DNA from: Macrosoma leucophasiata
Lineage: Eukaryota > Arthropoda > Insecta > Lepidoptera > Hedylidae
Assembly (NCBI GenBank): GCA_036365455.1
Contig: JAWQUS010000020.1
Span: 531,001 to 595,000 of the forward strand
Direction of reading: 5' to 3'
DNA length: 64,000 nucleotides
The position numbers were made by a program, and so were the translations under genes. Below, in pieces: positions 1 through 10,383 of this stretch. The notes below the pieces were generated by a model, which worked only from the letters and a program-made list of their open reading frames with translations, did not search any database and was not told where the DNA came from. Every line of letters begins with the position of its first letter. Position 1 is the stretch's first letter.

Positions 1-219
1 AACTCTTCGTGTCTGATGTCTTTTCTTTAAACTATTTTTTACTTTGTTGTACACGGCTGTCTCAATTAATTCTTCGTGAAATCCAACAGACTGTAATTCC
101 TCTGGTATAGCAAATTTTTTTTCATCTTTAGTTGTGATTGAGGTTACACAACAAATATTAGATTTTCCATCATTCGCCGGTAAAATCGTGAATTCAAAAC
201 GTAACTGCTCCATTTGCAT
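1..219 (-). CDS. 5' end of an unrecognised protein-coding gene, running off the window
   Basis: Seen: an uninterrupted minus-strand frame of 73 codons from an ATG at 219-217 to the window edge, with a second in-frame ATG at 213-211. The product starts MQMEQLRFEFTILPANDG and is rich in Lys and Glu, ending in a basic segment (KNSLKKRHQTRRV). In DNA this AT-rich a 73-codon frame without a stop is unlikely by chance, and the composition is protein-like. No signal peptide, membrane segment or known motif is visible, and I do not recognise the family. It could be a cellular gene or an ORF of an uncommon mobile element. The start is chosen as the first ATG; an upstream non-coding exon cannot be excluded. 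Confidence 0.55.
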   Translation of the reverse strand, partial: MQMEQLRFEFTILPANDGKSNICCVTSITTKDEKKFAIPEELQSVGFHEELIETAVYNKVKNSLKKRHQTRRV

Positions 220-961
220 CTTTTTATAAACAAAATTGTCGTTTTATAAGTCTGTTTTACTACATGAAAGAAATAAACCTTGTGTTGCTGTAAAGAAGAT
301 TTATTGTTAGTTTTTTTTATACAGAGACTATTTTATTTAGGTAATATAAAACAATATGAACTCAAACCTGTAAAGAAGAAACGACAATGAAAGTTTATTC
401 TTTCACTTTTAAAACATAAAATAATATAATATTAAAATTTTCATTGATTATCCAATTGTCAATCAACTCGTATTTAAATCTGTCATCTGACATTCTGAAT
501 TCGTTCCTTCTTTAAAATCAGACAATTAAAAAGTTAAAAACTATAACCAAACTTCATGGTAAGTAAACACACAGAGTGCGAAGAAAGAAATAGTATTTCT
601 TTACATGTATAATATGTTCATTAGATTTTTCCCGATTGTAGTATATTTCACCCATTCTTTGTGGAAGTATACCTACACGACCAAGCCGATTTTGCAGCAT
701 CTTTCTTGTGTTTGACAGCGAAATCGTAGACGTCAACAAAGACGCTGTGCCCAAGCGCACTGAGATACTCACCGCCAAACATTGTTTACTTTTTTAACGA
801 AGTTTATATTGGCAACATGCGTATCGAAGAATGTTCGGGCAAATAAGGTTAACGGAGTGGTTAGTATATTTCAGCACATACATACAAAGCCGGTGAACGT
901 TATCACCTGCGTCTTCCTGTGGTAGGAACGCTGCGATATTAAAATTTAAAAAGTATACATC
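220..961. other. Gene-free AT-rich stretch
   Basis: This is upstream of the left-edge gene and no repeat family used elsewhere in the window is recognisable. A 44-codon minus frame from an ATG at 782 (MFGGEYLSALGHS...) has a donor-like GGTGAGT four codons in, but no convincing gene model follows. Confidence 0.4.
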
Positions 962-1080
962 GGGGCAGCTTCTATAGTTTTATAAAGCCCAAGTACGGCC
1001 CCATCTGGAATACTGCTCTCATTTGTGGCCTGAGAGCCCCCAAATGCCAGCTTGGTCCACTTGACTCCTTACAAAGATCT
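962..1080 (+). mobile_element. Fragment of the Jockey/CR1-type LINE ORF
   Basis: Matches 49613-49731 of the better LINE copy closely (the part encoding YKAQVRPHLEYCSHLW). It is truncated on both sides and not readable as one long frame, so it is a dead fragment. Confidence 0.8.
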
Positions 1081-1955
1081 TTATCTTCAATTTACAGAAA
1101 TCTTCCTACCAAAAGATACCTACCTACTTTACCAACGATTTAATTAGGGGGATCACGTTGGATCTATAGCAGCCCTAGATCTAACGCCGCCCTAGGACTG
1201 CCGAAGACCTTGACAAGTACCTATAATTAAAACAGATAAGGTACATGGTTACCTACCAACATCCACGATAGATAAGACATGAGAACGATAGCCTAGAGGT
1301 TGAATGAATCAGCCATTAGGTCGCGAAAGCGGAAGCTCGCCGGAAACTGCGAGCTGCGTCACTGGCGTTGCATGCGGTGTCTCACGCCTCTCACATTTTT
1401 GTATCAATACGTGTGTTTTTAATGTGAAAACGTCTTAAAAATCGCTGAACGCCGACTGCTCGCACGAAAATGTATGTAGGTATGTATCACGCCAACTCCT
1501 TTACGTTACGATGATTAGAGCAAAAGTTGTGCCGCACATTATCGCATATGTCTTATGTGTCCTTCCATAAGGCCCTTATTATAAGTATGTTATGGATCCC
1601 ACTGCAGAATCATTTCGTTCATCCAGATATGCTGCAAACTGCTATTTATAATCTAGGGAATATGATATACCTACATAGGTATATTTACTAGGTTGCCTAT
1701 CAAAATTTGGCCGCAAGTATTTTTAATTAAATTATTTTACTTAACCGCCAGCAACGCTTTTTTGCCGATTTAATATATACGGCTCCTGTATATCATAATA
1801 ATGAGAAAAAAAAATGTTTTAATTTGATATATAAATCATAGATACATGTACGTTGTGGACGTGAAAATGTTATCGGGGCGGCACTAAAATATTTAGGGGC
1901 AGCTAAGTGCGCAACGGCAGCCGTGATTTTTCAGTCTTTATACATATTGCCGTGA
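1081..1955. other. Unassigned intergenic sequence
   Basis: No coding frame, RNA gene or repeat family recognised from this window. Confidence 0.4.
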
Positions 1956-2062
1956 ACTGTCACACGCATTTCTCCCCCCAAAAAATGACAGACTGTTTTG
2001 CATCGGTAATAAACGCTATGGCTACTCCCCTCCGGTCCGCCGCGGCCAATGGCCCGTGCTGA
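1956..2062. mobile_element. Partial hAT-like MITE (YATAGAG family)
   Basis: One end only. Shares the block from the bases ACACGCATTTC through the long GC-rich terminal repeat with the complete copies at 3977-4255 and 14571-14864. The outermost CTCTAT end is mutated. Confidence 0.7.
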
Positions 2063-2304
2063 TCTTTAAATTGGAATCGTTGGTCTTAAAAAATAAATGT
2101 GACTTAGAGACACTGATACAACGTCCGCCCGCATCCTAGTCTTCATTGTCGCTTTCATGGTCGATACTCTGTTCTGTTCTGAGGGTCGAAATGTTAGATA
2201 ACCTTTCACTTTCCTCATTAAAACTGTTTAACCAAAAACACCAAGCTGGAAGAAAGAAGTAATACGCACAACCAGACCTAAAAATACAACAAAGTTTGAG
2301 AACT

Positions 2305-2797
2305 TTGTTGAGTGTGACTTAAACTAGGTTCCTTTCCGTCTTGTCGTGGCGGGGGGCTCAGTACGCGGTGGTTGGCCTCATACCGGAGAAGCCAAGAGGA
2401 ACCCAGAGAGGGAGCGGCGAGACGGCTGGGGAAGAGGTGTACGGGTGTGTCGTTGCCCTGCACCCTATCCCCAGCCGCCTAGCAGTGGTCCCGCCGTCAG
2501 ATAGGGACGTGGTGGGGCCGCGGGGGGGTTGAAGGTCAGTTCATCTCTGACACTCCCGCTCCCCCGGGGCCGGACTGTGTGCCCCTGGACTTCTCCACCC
2601 GGGCGTCTTGGGACGCCTGGCGTTGTGAGTGGTCGGGGCAGGGACCTTCGAGCGCCGGACTAGGGGATGTCCGTCGCCCGAATGGAGAGGTCCCGGGCTG
2701 GCTGGCGTGCAGGTGTTCCGCACGCCACTAGTGTTGGTTGGAGCCGAAAGGCTCCGAGGAGGGCTCGGCAACGAGCAGCCGCCGGTGGGGAAGCGGA
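2305..2797. repeat. GC-rich block, probable LINE 3' region, left part
   Basis: Strikingly GC-rich against AT-rich surroundings. Short overlapping open frames on both strands are a by-product of the composition. It ends where the poly(T) of a family A copy begins and probably continues at 3097-3272. The assignment to a LINE is inference. Confidence 0.4.
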
Positions 2798-3096
2798 TTT
2801 TTTTTTTTTTTTTTTATGTAATAGAAGTGGTAAACAAGCATGCAGTTCACATTGATGTTAAGTGATGACTGCAGCCTATAGACACCCACACAAAGACCAA
2901 GGTCAAAATGCAAATGCGTTACCACTCCTGAGGCCTAAGGTGTTATGCCTCTGTGCCGGAAATTACAGGGCCGTACATTACCACCTGACCGGAACACGAT
3001 AGTGCTGAACACTACCATTTAGCGGCAAGTAAATCAGGTAATGCGGTGGTGCCTACGCCCGCGAGCTCCGTCACTGGAGCTCTACCACCAGTAAAA
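2798..3096 (-). mobile_element. Family A short repeat, full length
   Basis: Reads poly(T) (2798-2815), then the complement of the family A tail (GTGG..AAACAAGCATGCAGTTC) through to GAGCTCTACCACCAGT. Carries the subfamily 1 marker GTGCCGGAAATTACAGG (2954-2970). It has no coding capacity; the poly(A) end indicates retrotransposition. Confidence 0.85.
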
Positions 3097-3272
3097 TGTG
3101 TGCGATAGCGTTCCCGTGACCGTGACCCTGCCAGTGATGGCGGACGAGTCAGAACACCCAGGGGTTTTTAGTGGGTAGTCGGATACCTTTCCCGGAGTCC
3201 CACATAACCCACCCCTCTCCCCAAGGGTGGGTATGCGTAACGCATTTTCGACTGGGAATAAAAAAAAAAAAA
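3097..3272 (+). repeat. GC-rich LINE-like 3' end with poly(A)
   Basis: GC-rich, contains GGGGTTTTTAGTGGGTAGTC, and finishes in a run of A after GGGAATA (3255-3272). Likely the end of the element that begins at 2305, split by the family A copy. Confidence 0.4.
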
Positions 3273-3968
3273 GGCTCCTTCGGGAACGCACAAACACCCG
3301 AGAGATGTAATTTTAAAAACAACTTTTCAATGAATCTATGAATAGACTGTAACACACTTTTGGCGGCATTGAACAGCCAAAAACAAACCATCTCATTTTA
3401 TCATTTAAACGATTAAATGTAGGTACCTACTTATTAATTATTCCGTATTGGGATCAGTGATGGATCTAAAATTGACATATGGGAGAGTTTGACCTAGAAA
3501 TTTCTGAGATTGGCTAAGCTGAGGACAGGTAAAAAATAAGGCAAACTAATTAATTACATGCATGTAAAGTTTAAACTAAGGTAAGTAAAATTTAAACTGT
3601 ATACCCGTTAGCCACTTTCAAAACCTCAAAAAAAAAAACATCGTAACAATTTCACACCAAATTCTCCCACAAAATAGAACCGTAACAGTTTATTCATGAT
3701 ATATTATAGAGATTTATTTCCGACAGTTGTGTAACCTTCGGATAATGCTTCCGACGAAATGCAATTATGTGACAAAAGATGTTGTGGACGCCTCTGTGAA
3801 ATGGCCGCTCTGTGGCCAAATGAAACAGATTACACAGAGATTACACTATGTCCGAAATCGGTTATAATATTTTATAAAAAAAATAATAAAAACATTTGGA
3901 CAACAGCAAACAGTTTTTGAATGCAGTTAGGTTAATCCACTCCAACCCAATGTTACCGCGATATACCT
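3273..3968. other. Unassigned AT-rich sequence
   Basis: No gene or recognisable repeat family. Confidence 0.4.
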
Positions 3969-3976
3969 ACTGAGGT

Positions 3977-4255
3977 CATAAGGCAACACCGGAGGGGAGT
4001 AGCCATATGCAGGCTTTTCCCTCTGACAAAGTACAAATGGGCCTCTACCTGTCGCCTAGATGTTGAAATGTGTGCGTGAAATTGTTTCTGTATTTTGTTA
4101 AAGTCAAGAAGTGAGTTTCGTAGTAATAGATGATTTTTGTAGCGTGAGTGTGTGTCGCACGCATTTCCCCCCGCAAAAAATGTTTTGCATCGGTAATAAA
4201 TGCTATGGCTACTCCCCTCCGGTCCGCCGCGGCCGGTGGCCCGTGTTGCTCTATG
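3977..4255. mobile_element. hAT-like MITE (YATAGAG family) with 8-bp target duplication
   Basis: Ends CATAAGGCAACAC at left and GTGTTGCTCTATG at right, flanked by ACTGAGGT at both 3969-3976 and 4256-4263. The left terminal repeat lacks the inner GC-rich 22 bp present at the right end. An 8-bp duplication with short TIRs points to the hAT superfamily. Confidence 0.8.
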
Positions 4256-4462
4256 ACTGAGGTAGGCTATGCCCGTTCAACCAATAGGTACTTATGCAAT
4301 GCACGTCCCTGCACTGCAATGATATTGAATGCTTCCATTTTTTTTTACAATAACTCAATATCTAATTTTTAAGTTTGTGTGCCGTTATACACACAAACAC
4401 CCAGTCCGGAAACAAATATGAAAAACTAGAAGGCTCAACGGAATAGAATAGATAATAATAAG

Positions 4463-4636
4463 TAATGTACGGCCCAGTAATAAAAATCATAGAGAGATAA
4501 CAACTTTGGTGTCAGGGGAGGCAATGCATCTGTATTTTGACCTCTGGTTTTTGTGTGGGTGTCTCTATGCTGCAGTCATCACTTAACATCAATGTGAACT
4601 GCGTGCTTGTTTGCCACCTTCATCACACAATAAAAA
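4463..4636 (+). mobile_element. Family A, 5'-truncated, subfamily 2
   Basis: Covers only the 3' half (from GTACGGCCC) to CACACAATAAAAA. Shows the ATCATAGAGAGATAAC-type centre that marks subfamily 2. Confidence 0.75.
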
Positions 4637-4907
4637 TACACGGTCCCCGTGCTACACGTAAACAACTCTGCCTGCCTCTTTTCGGAAATACAAGCGACAA
4701 GTTACGTAAATTATTTGGAATATTAAACTAGGACAAATCCTTCTTAATATTGTCTAATAGAGTAAAGAGTGAACGGATGTACTCAATCAGGAATAGTTAA
4801 TACACATTCGTTATTTCGACATCATTCTAGGTATGTATACACTACATATCCGTTGCAAGGAATGAAGTAGGTAAGTACGCTTTTAGATGCTTATTGATTT
4901 ATGATTA

Positions 4908-4951
4908 TATCCGTTTCAATTATCTTTAGTATCCGTTTCAATTATCTTTAA
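4908..4951. repeat. Two tandem copies of a 22-bp unit
   Basis: TATCCGTTTCAATTATCTTT is repeated with a period of 22 bp (starts at 4908 and 4930), with a single-base difference at the unit end. Confidence 0.85.
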
Positions 4952-5165
4952 GTGAGCATATAAAAAGAAATGAAACTACGAGTAGAAGGACAAATAGGTA
5001 AGTAGGTAAGTGTTTTTATAAATAGGTACTGCAAAGGAATAAGAATACGGTCAGACCATACAGTTCACGTTAATTCTCTAACTGAATAACTACACACTGA
5101 ATAATCACCTTAATGCATCAATTTCTTAATATGTATTTTTCATGTATTATTTTATTTATTTTTTT

Positions 5166-5475
5166 GGCAGTTCTCGCGTTGGAGTGCAAGGGCGTAGGCA
5201 CCACCGCATTACCTAATCTATCTGCCGTTAAATGGTAGTGTTCATCACTATCGTGTCCCGGGTAGATGGTAATACCTATATGGCCCCGTAATAACTATCA
5301 GAGAGACATAACAACGTAAGTTTCAGTGATGGCAACGCATCATGTGTAAGGGGTGGCATTTTGACCTCTGGTTTTGTGAAGATGTCTCTACTAGTCTCTA
5401 GGAAGCAGTCGTCACTTTACATCAATCTAAACTGCATGCTTGTTTGCCACCTTCGTCACATATACATATATATAC
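5166..5475 (+). mobile_element. Family A, near full length, subfamily 2
   Basis: Begins in a degraded GGTAGAGCTC head, has GGCGTAGGCACCACCGCATT, the subfamily 2 centre (AATAACTATCAGAGAGACAT) and the TGCTTGTTTGCCACC tail. A small AT repeat replaces the poly(A). Confidence 0.8.
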
Positions 5476-5490
5476 CTATGAACATTAGCC

Positions 5491-6615
5491 CAGAGTTTCT
5501 CAAACTTTCGGCTCCACGTACCCCTGTTAAAAAATATCCAGGTGACTCAACTAATTAAACCCACTCTCCGCCTAAAGAAAACAATAAAATTGACTGTTGA
5601 AGAAAATAGTGTTTTTATTTCAATAAAAGGTAACAAATAAAGTGCCAAGAGAAATATATTTTTACTACTATTAAATGCGATGGGTGTGCTTCTTTCTTGC
5701 TGTGGAGGAACGGGTGGAAGTGTCCCTCCGGCGAAAAGGGACTAGACCTGAGTCGATCGCGAGCGATAGAATCACTTTGATTGAATCACGATCCAAACAC
5801 AAGTGATCGGGTCGTGACGTACAAAAAAAGTCGATCATTTGGGTCCTTTGGGTCATTGGGTACTTTGTTTCTCGTGAACTCTATCACATTAAGCATAAGG
5901 TACACTTCAGTTTGTTTACAGTTTTATCGATCAAGCTCCCCTGCACCATGTCATCTAATTGTAAAATTTATGCTATATACCTATAAAGTTTAAGAATGAA
6001 ATTATAGTGATAATTAATTGAAATGTATTAAAATGAAAAATAGCCAGCGACATAATGTGTGGATCGCGATCTCGAGTCTCGCATCCTTATCAGATGGGTC
6101 TCGAATCACGAGAATCATGAGCTACAGTATACGTTTGAGCGAAATCGAGTCGCGACCCAAATGACCCAAACGATCGAGTCATTTAGACTCGATCACCTTG
6201 TCAATGGGTCGCGATCGACCCGAATCCCGACGAAGGAGTGATCGACTCAGGTCTAAAAGGGACCTCCGACCAGGCGAGGTGGTAGCGCCTGGCGGGCCGC
6301 GGCCCAACGGTTGACGTTGGGAAGTTGTATATATGCCAACTCCTTAGAAATCTTCGTATGTACGATGTAATTTGACTGCACGCCATCTACCGTACTAGAC
6401 GAGTACTGTAAGGTTTCATTGTATTCCACTAGTTGGCGCCTTAATGTAGTGGACGCTACATTGCCACAAATGGAATCAATTTAAAGAGTATATTTGGACA
6501 ATTTTAACCTTAATTCTGACTCGGCATCAAAGCGATTTATAGTGAATCTTGTCGCGATCCCGTCGAATATCGAACCTACCCTAGGGGTTCGCATACCCCA
6601 CTTTGAGAAACCCTG
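5491..6615. mobile_element. Non-autonomous hAT element (outer), interrupted
   Basis: TIRs CAGAGTTTCTCAAA (5491-5504) and TTTGAGAAACCCTG (6602-6615) are of the CAGGGTTTCTCAAA type known from hAT/Charlie-like elements. The flanks carry a perfect 8-bp duplication CATTAGCC at 5483-5490 and 6616-6623. Removing the inner element and its duplication leaves about 604 bp. No transposase frame is present. Confidence 0.9.
5743..6255. mobile_element. hAT-like MITE (inner), nested in the outer hAT element
   Basis: TIRs TAGACCTGAGTCGATC and GATCGACTCAGGTCTA are exact inverse copies. A perfect 8-bp duplication AAAGGGAC lies at 5735-5742 and 6256-6263. The interior is rich in TCGCGATC / GGGTC motifs. It encodes nothing and must be younger than its host element. 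Confidence 0.9.
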
Positions 6616-6821
6616 CATTAGCCAATAAGCGCACTCCCGATGGTAGGTATATAATGAAGTAAGCACGTGTCGCTCGATGAGCTAATACAATCTCTTAACT
6701 GACTTACTTTCGTTTCCTCCGCTTACTAACTGGATTACGTTTTGTAAGTGCTCTTTCGGCTAATAACACTGTCTATACTCATTACCGTAATGTTTTTGAT
6801 AAATAATATTTCTTGTATATT

Positions 6822-6954
6822 TATGGCCCTGTCATGACTATCACAGAGACATAACAACTTAGGTCTGAGGGCTGGCAATGGATTTGCATGTTGACCTCTG
6901 GTTTTGTGTAGATGTCTCTAGGTAGCAGTCGTCATTTCGCATCAATGTGAACTG
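6822..6954 (+). mobile_element. Family A 3' half, subfamily 2
   Basis: Runs from ATGGCCCTGTCATG to CATCAATGTGAACTG, where it meets an inverted family A copy tail to tail. Confidence 0.75.
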
Positions 6955-7122
6955 ATTTTTTTTTTGTAATAAAAGTGGCAAACAATCATGTAGTTCACAT
7001 TGATGTTAATTGATGACTGCAGCCTATGACCCACACAATGACCAGAGGTCAAAATGCAGATGCGCTGCCACTCTTGAGGCATTAGGTTTTATGCCTCTGT
7101 GCCGGAAATTACAGGGCCGTAG
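6955..7122 (-). mobile_element. Family A 3' half, subfamily 1
   Basis: Starts with poly(T), then GTAATAAAAGTGGC, and ends at GTGCCGGAAATTACAGGGCC. Together with the preceding copy it forms an inverted pair. Confidence 0.8.
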
Positions 7123-7137
7123 ATGGTTTTGAGATAA

Positions 7138-7316
7138 TCCTTACTAATATTAGAAATGCGAAAGTAACTCTGTCTGTCTGTTACCTTTTCACGTCGTTCA
7201 AACGACTGAACCGATTTTAATGAAATTTGGTACACAGATAGAGCCGACCTTGAAAAAGAACATAGGCTGCTTAGTTATTTAAAAACGAAATCCACGCGGG
7301 CGCGGGCAACAGCTTG
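7138..7316 (+). mobile_element. Lep1-type Helitron-like element
   Basis: Starts TCCTTACTAATATTAGAAAT after an A and ends GCGGGCAACAGCTTG before a T. The canonical CTAG end is mutated to CTTG. The interior carries CCGATTTTAATGAAATTTGG, as in the other copies. Confidence 0.75.
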
Positions 7317-7693
7317 TATGACATATTTTAAAAAACACTTATTGGGCGAGTTTCGCTTTTTCTCTACATCTCCACGAACTCAACCATAGACGAACCGCAT
7401 GTCCATTTCACATAAAAAATGTTAACAAAACACTGCATTGTACCCCATAATTGTAGTCAAACACGTCTGCCCATGGTTTCTAAACAGTTTAAAACGTTTT
7501 TCCGTGTCAAAGCGAAGCGCGTCGGGGGCATTGTGTAAGTGCGTGGCACATCGCACGGGGACGTGTAAAAACGTGGTAATCCGCGGCACGTGAAAATCTA
7601 ATTACACGGATCGCTTCTGTGAAGTGGACTGTCAAATTGTAAGCCGATGGTATATCGACGGGCAGTCGCCTCTATTAGAACAAGAGCGATGGC

Positions 7694-8103
7694 TTTTTAT
7701 ATCATGAAGATGCCAACAAGAATACAGCTTACATTGATGGTAAGTAATACTGCAGCCTATCAACATGTACATGAAACCACAGATATCAATGTAGATACGT
7801 TGCGGTTGCCACTCCTGAGGCCTAAGATGTCATGTACCGAAAATTACGGGGCCGATTGTTACCTCCCAGCGCTGTACACTACCTTTTAACGACACTTATG
7901 GCCGAATACTCAAACGTCACTCAATTTTATCACTATCTCTATCGTTTGAACGTGTTTTATAAATAAAGATAGAAGACTTTTAAGTCTCACTTAGATTTAA
8001 GTGACGTTTGACATTTGGCCGTTAGATTAGTTAGTGCTTACACCCAAAGTGCAAACTCCTTCACTGCAGCTCTACCATTTTTACTGGCGCTCTATCACCA
8101 GTG
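7694..8103 (-). mobile_element. Family A copy interrupted by a small MITE
   Basis: Degraded family A from a poly(T)-like start to CTCTATCACCAGTGA, with the 5' end partly duplicated (TCACTGCAGCTCTACC then GCGCTCTATCACC). The reading is broken by the insertion at 7899-8021. Confidence 0.75.
7899..8021. mobile_element. PIF/Harbinger-like MITE nested in family A
   Basis: Ends TGGCCGAATACTCAAACGTC and its near-inverse GACGTTTGACATTTGGCCG, with TTA at 7896-7898 and 8022-8024. A 3-bp TTA duplication is the Harbinger signature. 123 bp, no coding capacity. Confidence 0.65.
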
Positions 8104-8123
8104 ATTGAAATTGTCCAAGTTAC

Positions 8124-8194
8124 TACGTAACTTCACGCATATAGGTAATCCCAAAAGAGTAGGTAGAGGTAAATGCTTGCATTCAATCATACCT
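8124..8194 (-). mobile_element. Family B SINE tail fragment
   Basis: Matches the complement of the family B 3' end: GTAACTTCACGC, a degraded GGTAATCCC, then AGGTAGAGGTAAATGC. Confidence 0.6.
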
Positions 8195-8583
8195 AGGGAG
8201 CTTAATCCCTTCCCTCACTCTTTATCGACATATCTTTCAAGTCCAACTAGGACAAAGATTAATTTTACTTAGTGTTTCAGTGCATAACTTACTTAATTAA
8301 CATAGTAAAACCCACCCCTCAAATGAAAATTCTAGAACCGTCACAACACAACACAGCACATCTGCAATGTGTTCTCTGTTGTTTTTTAAGATGAACTGAA
8401 CCTTATCCAACGTGAACTGCAGATTAGAACACCACTTTCATCACAGAAAAAGATGATGTATTGATAAAAAACCATTATAAATCATATATCTACTAGCTGG
8501 ACTAAATCATCAAGTTGGACGGGGTAGGCAGTAATAAGAAACAATAGGTTGCCAGACAAGCTCTGCACTGTCTGCACGCTGTC

Positions 8584-9071
8584 TAGGGATGCAGACATTT
8601 TATGACGTTGATATCGTATCGATATATCGATGTTCCAGATAAAAAACAATAATTACAAATGCTTGTTTGGTTACAAAACATTGTTTGTGAGATATTTTCA
8701 AAAACTGCAAATGCAAAAAACACTTGACAAATATTACTTGCTTCCACGGAACCCTTATGGGCGTGATCGACTCGCAATTGTCCGCTTTTTTCTACATTTC
8801 CATGAACACAAACATACACGGACCGCATGTCCATTTCACGTAAAAAAAGGTAAACTATTTATGTTATTCGAACACCCATCCGTTGCTTTGAAAACTGCAA
8901 AAGATAACAGTATTTTAACTGTTTTAGCTATAACTTTGTTATAGTAGGTACCGGTTAAGCAAATAGGTAATTAGTTGCCAAAGCCATTTGAAAATTGTTA
9001 AATGACGTCAACACATAAATAAATAATTATTTTACAATGATACTTTAATCGATATGTTCTCTGCATCCCTA
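8584..9071. mobile_element. TIR element with TAGGGATGCAGA ends
   Basis: TAGGGATGCAGA at 8584-8595 is exactly inverted as TCTGCATCCCTA at 9060-9071. A 104-codon open frame inside (8630-8944) has no recognisable domain. No clean target duplication was found; hAT-like by TIR style only. Confidence 0.55.
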
Positions 9072-9324
9072 CTTGTGCCACAACACGAAATTCCAGAAAT
9101 CATTCACTTTCACGTGCAACATGTGAAGCAAGTGAAACTTGGAAGCTTACAGTTATCAGTTTATAGGTTTGGCCGACAACCGACAAGCGGCGATTAAGAT
9201 GTCAATTTAATATGTAACGAGCGATTTCTTTAAAGTGGTAACTTTTGTGGTGGGCTCTTATATTATCACGCCACCACTTTCGGCATAGGTCGCCAATAGT
9301 TTCCAGCAAAAGTGGCAAGTGGCA

Positions 9325-9425
9325 AGTCATCAGCCGAAAGATGTCCACTGCTGTACCAAAGCCTCCCCATAAAGGGGATATGCCAGAGGATTGTGGTGGA
9401 TGGCTGGAGTGATGATGATATATGA
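9325..9425 (-). mobile_element. RTE-type LINE tail fragment
   Basis: Contains CCGAAAGATGTCCACTGCTG, the complement of the usual end of RTE ORFs plus tail, with ATGATGATAT at the far side. Confidence 0.5.
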
Positions 9426-9789
9426 AAGCCCCACTCATATACGAGTGTTCTTTGAGTTGTTATCACAATTTACCATCAAAGTAATTGAAAGCGATACGTG
9501 CCTTTTTATAAGGATAAATGTCTCTGTTCCATTTATTGTCACTGTTTTCGGTTACAACAACATACTCACATTTTTTTATTCATGCAGGTACCATCACTTT
9601 CGAAAATATCGCTCCAAAATTATGTTCCATTACCTAACGTAACAGTTGCGATAAAAAACCAAAAGCGTAGTCACGCAAGGCGCGGATAACATAAGGGGCG
9701 CTACACACATTAGGTATTAAAATAATATGCAAGACGACATTTATCACTGCCGCCAGTTAAATAAAAAAGGACATGAATAAAGGCAAGGA

Positions 9790-9862
9790 AGAATTTTATT
9801 TTGGGCGGGATTCGAACCCGTGAACTGTGAAAGCCTACCGGCTCCCGCCCGATGTCGATATT
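9790..9862 (-). mobile_element. tRNA-like SINE fragment
   Basis: On the minus strand it contains the B box GGTTCGAATCCC followed by a GCCC closure. The acceptor and anticodon arms do not fold, so it is a degraded tRNA-derived piece. Confidence 0.45.
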
Positions 9863-9936
9863 TCGTTATTTTTTTTTAATGGTTAAATACCATGTATTCG
9901 GTTAGTGGCAATGGTGTTGTCCAAAGACTTTCAAGT

Positions 9937-10080
9937 ATTGTGTAATCCCCGAAGGGGTAGGCAGAAGTAAATGCGTGCATTCAAGCATACATGCAAACAC
10001 CTACGACTCGCCGGTTACGTTTTGGCCCATGTAACAGGTGGCGAACCAGTTGTATGTCCGAAGTATTGGAGAATTTAGTG
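9937..10080 (-). mobile_element. Family B SINE, 3' half
   Basis: Complement of the tail (AATCCCCGAAGGGGTAGGCA), then CGCCGGTTACGTTTTGGCCC and CATGTAACAGGTGGCGA as in the full copy at 50279-50582. Confidence 0.8.
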
Positions 10081-10383
10081 CAGGTATAGGTTGGAACGCC
10101 AAAAAAAATGGCATTGGCATGGGGACGTGACGACCCCACCGCTGAAGTGAAGAATTCTCCCGCTAGTGCAGTCAAAACACTGACTGTCAATTTCAATAGG
10201 CACACTAAATAGATACGTTAACGCGGGATGGGTGATAAGCAGTGTCTCGCGATAAAACTATCGCCACTACGAACGCCCGCCACTACGAACGCCAATCCGC
10301 TTGCCAAGCGTGGCGATCATGGCATATTCTCCTTCTAATGTCGTACAACATTGTTTTTGTGGGAGGCTTTGTGTGCGTGTGTA

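Noticed and set aside
554..782. Minus-strand frames near 554-782, with MFGGEYLSALGHS and a GGTGAGT donor-like site
   Set aside because: The donor does not join in frame to the left-edge CDS and no second exon is visible; too short to support.
2341..2771. Overlapping frames in the GC-rich block, also considered as rDNA
   Set aside because: No rRNA core motif; frames on both strands are a composition effect.
8630..8944. 104-codon frame inside the TAGGGATGCAGA element as a transposase
   Set aside because: No DDE, BED or hAT dimerisation motif visible; too short.
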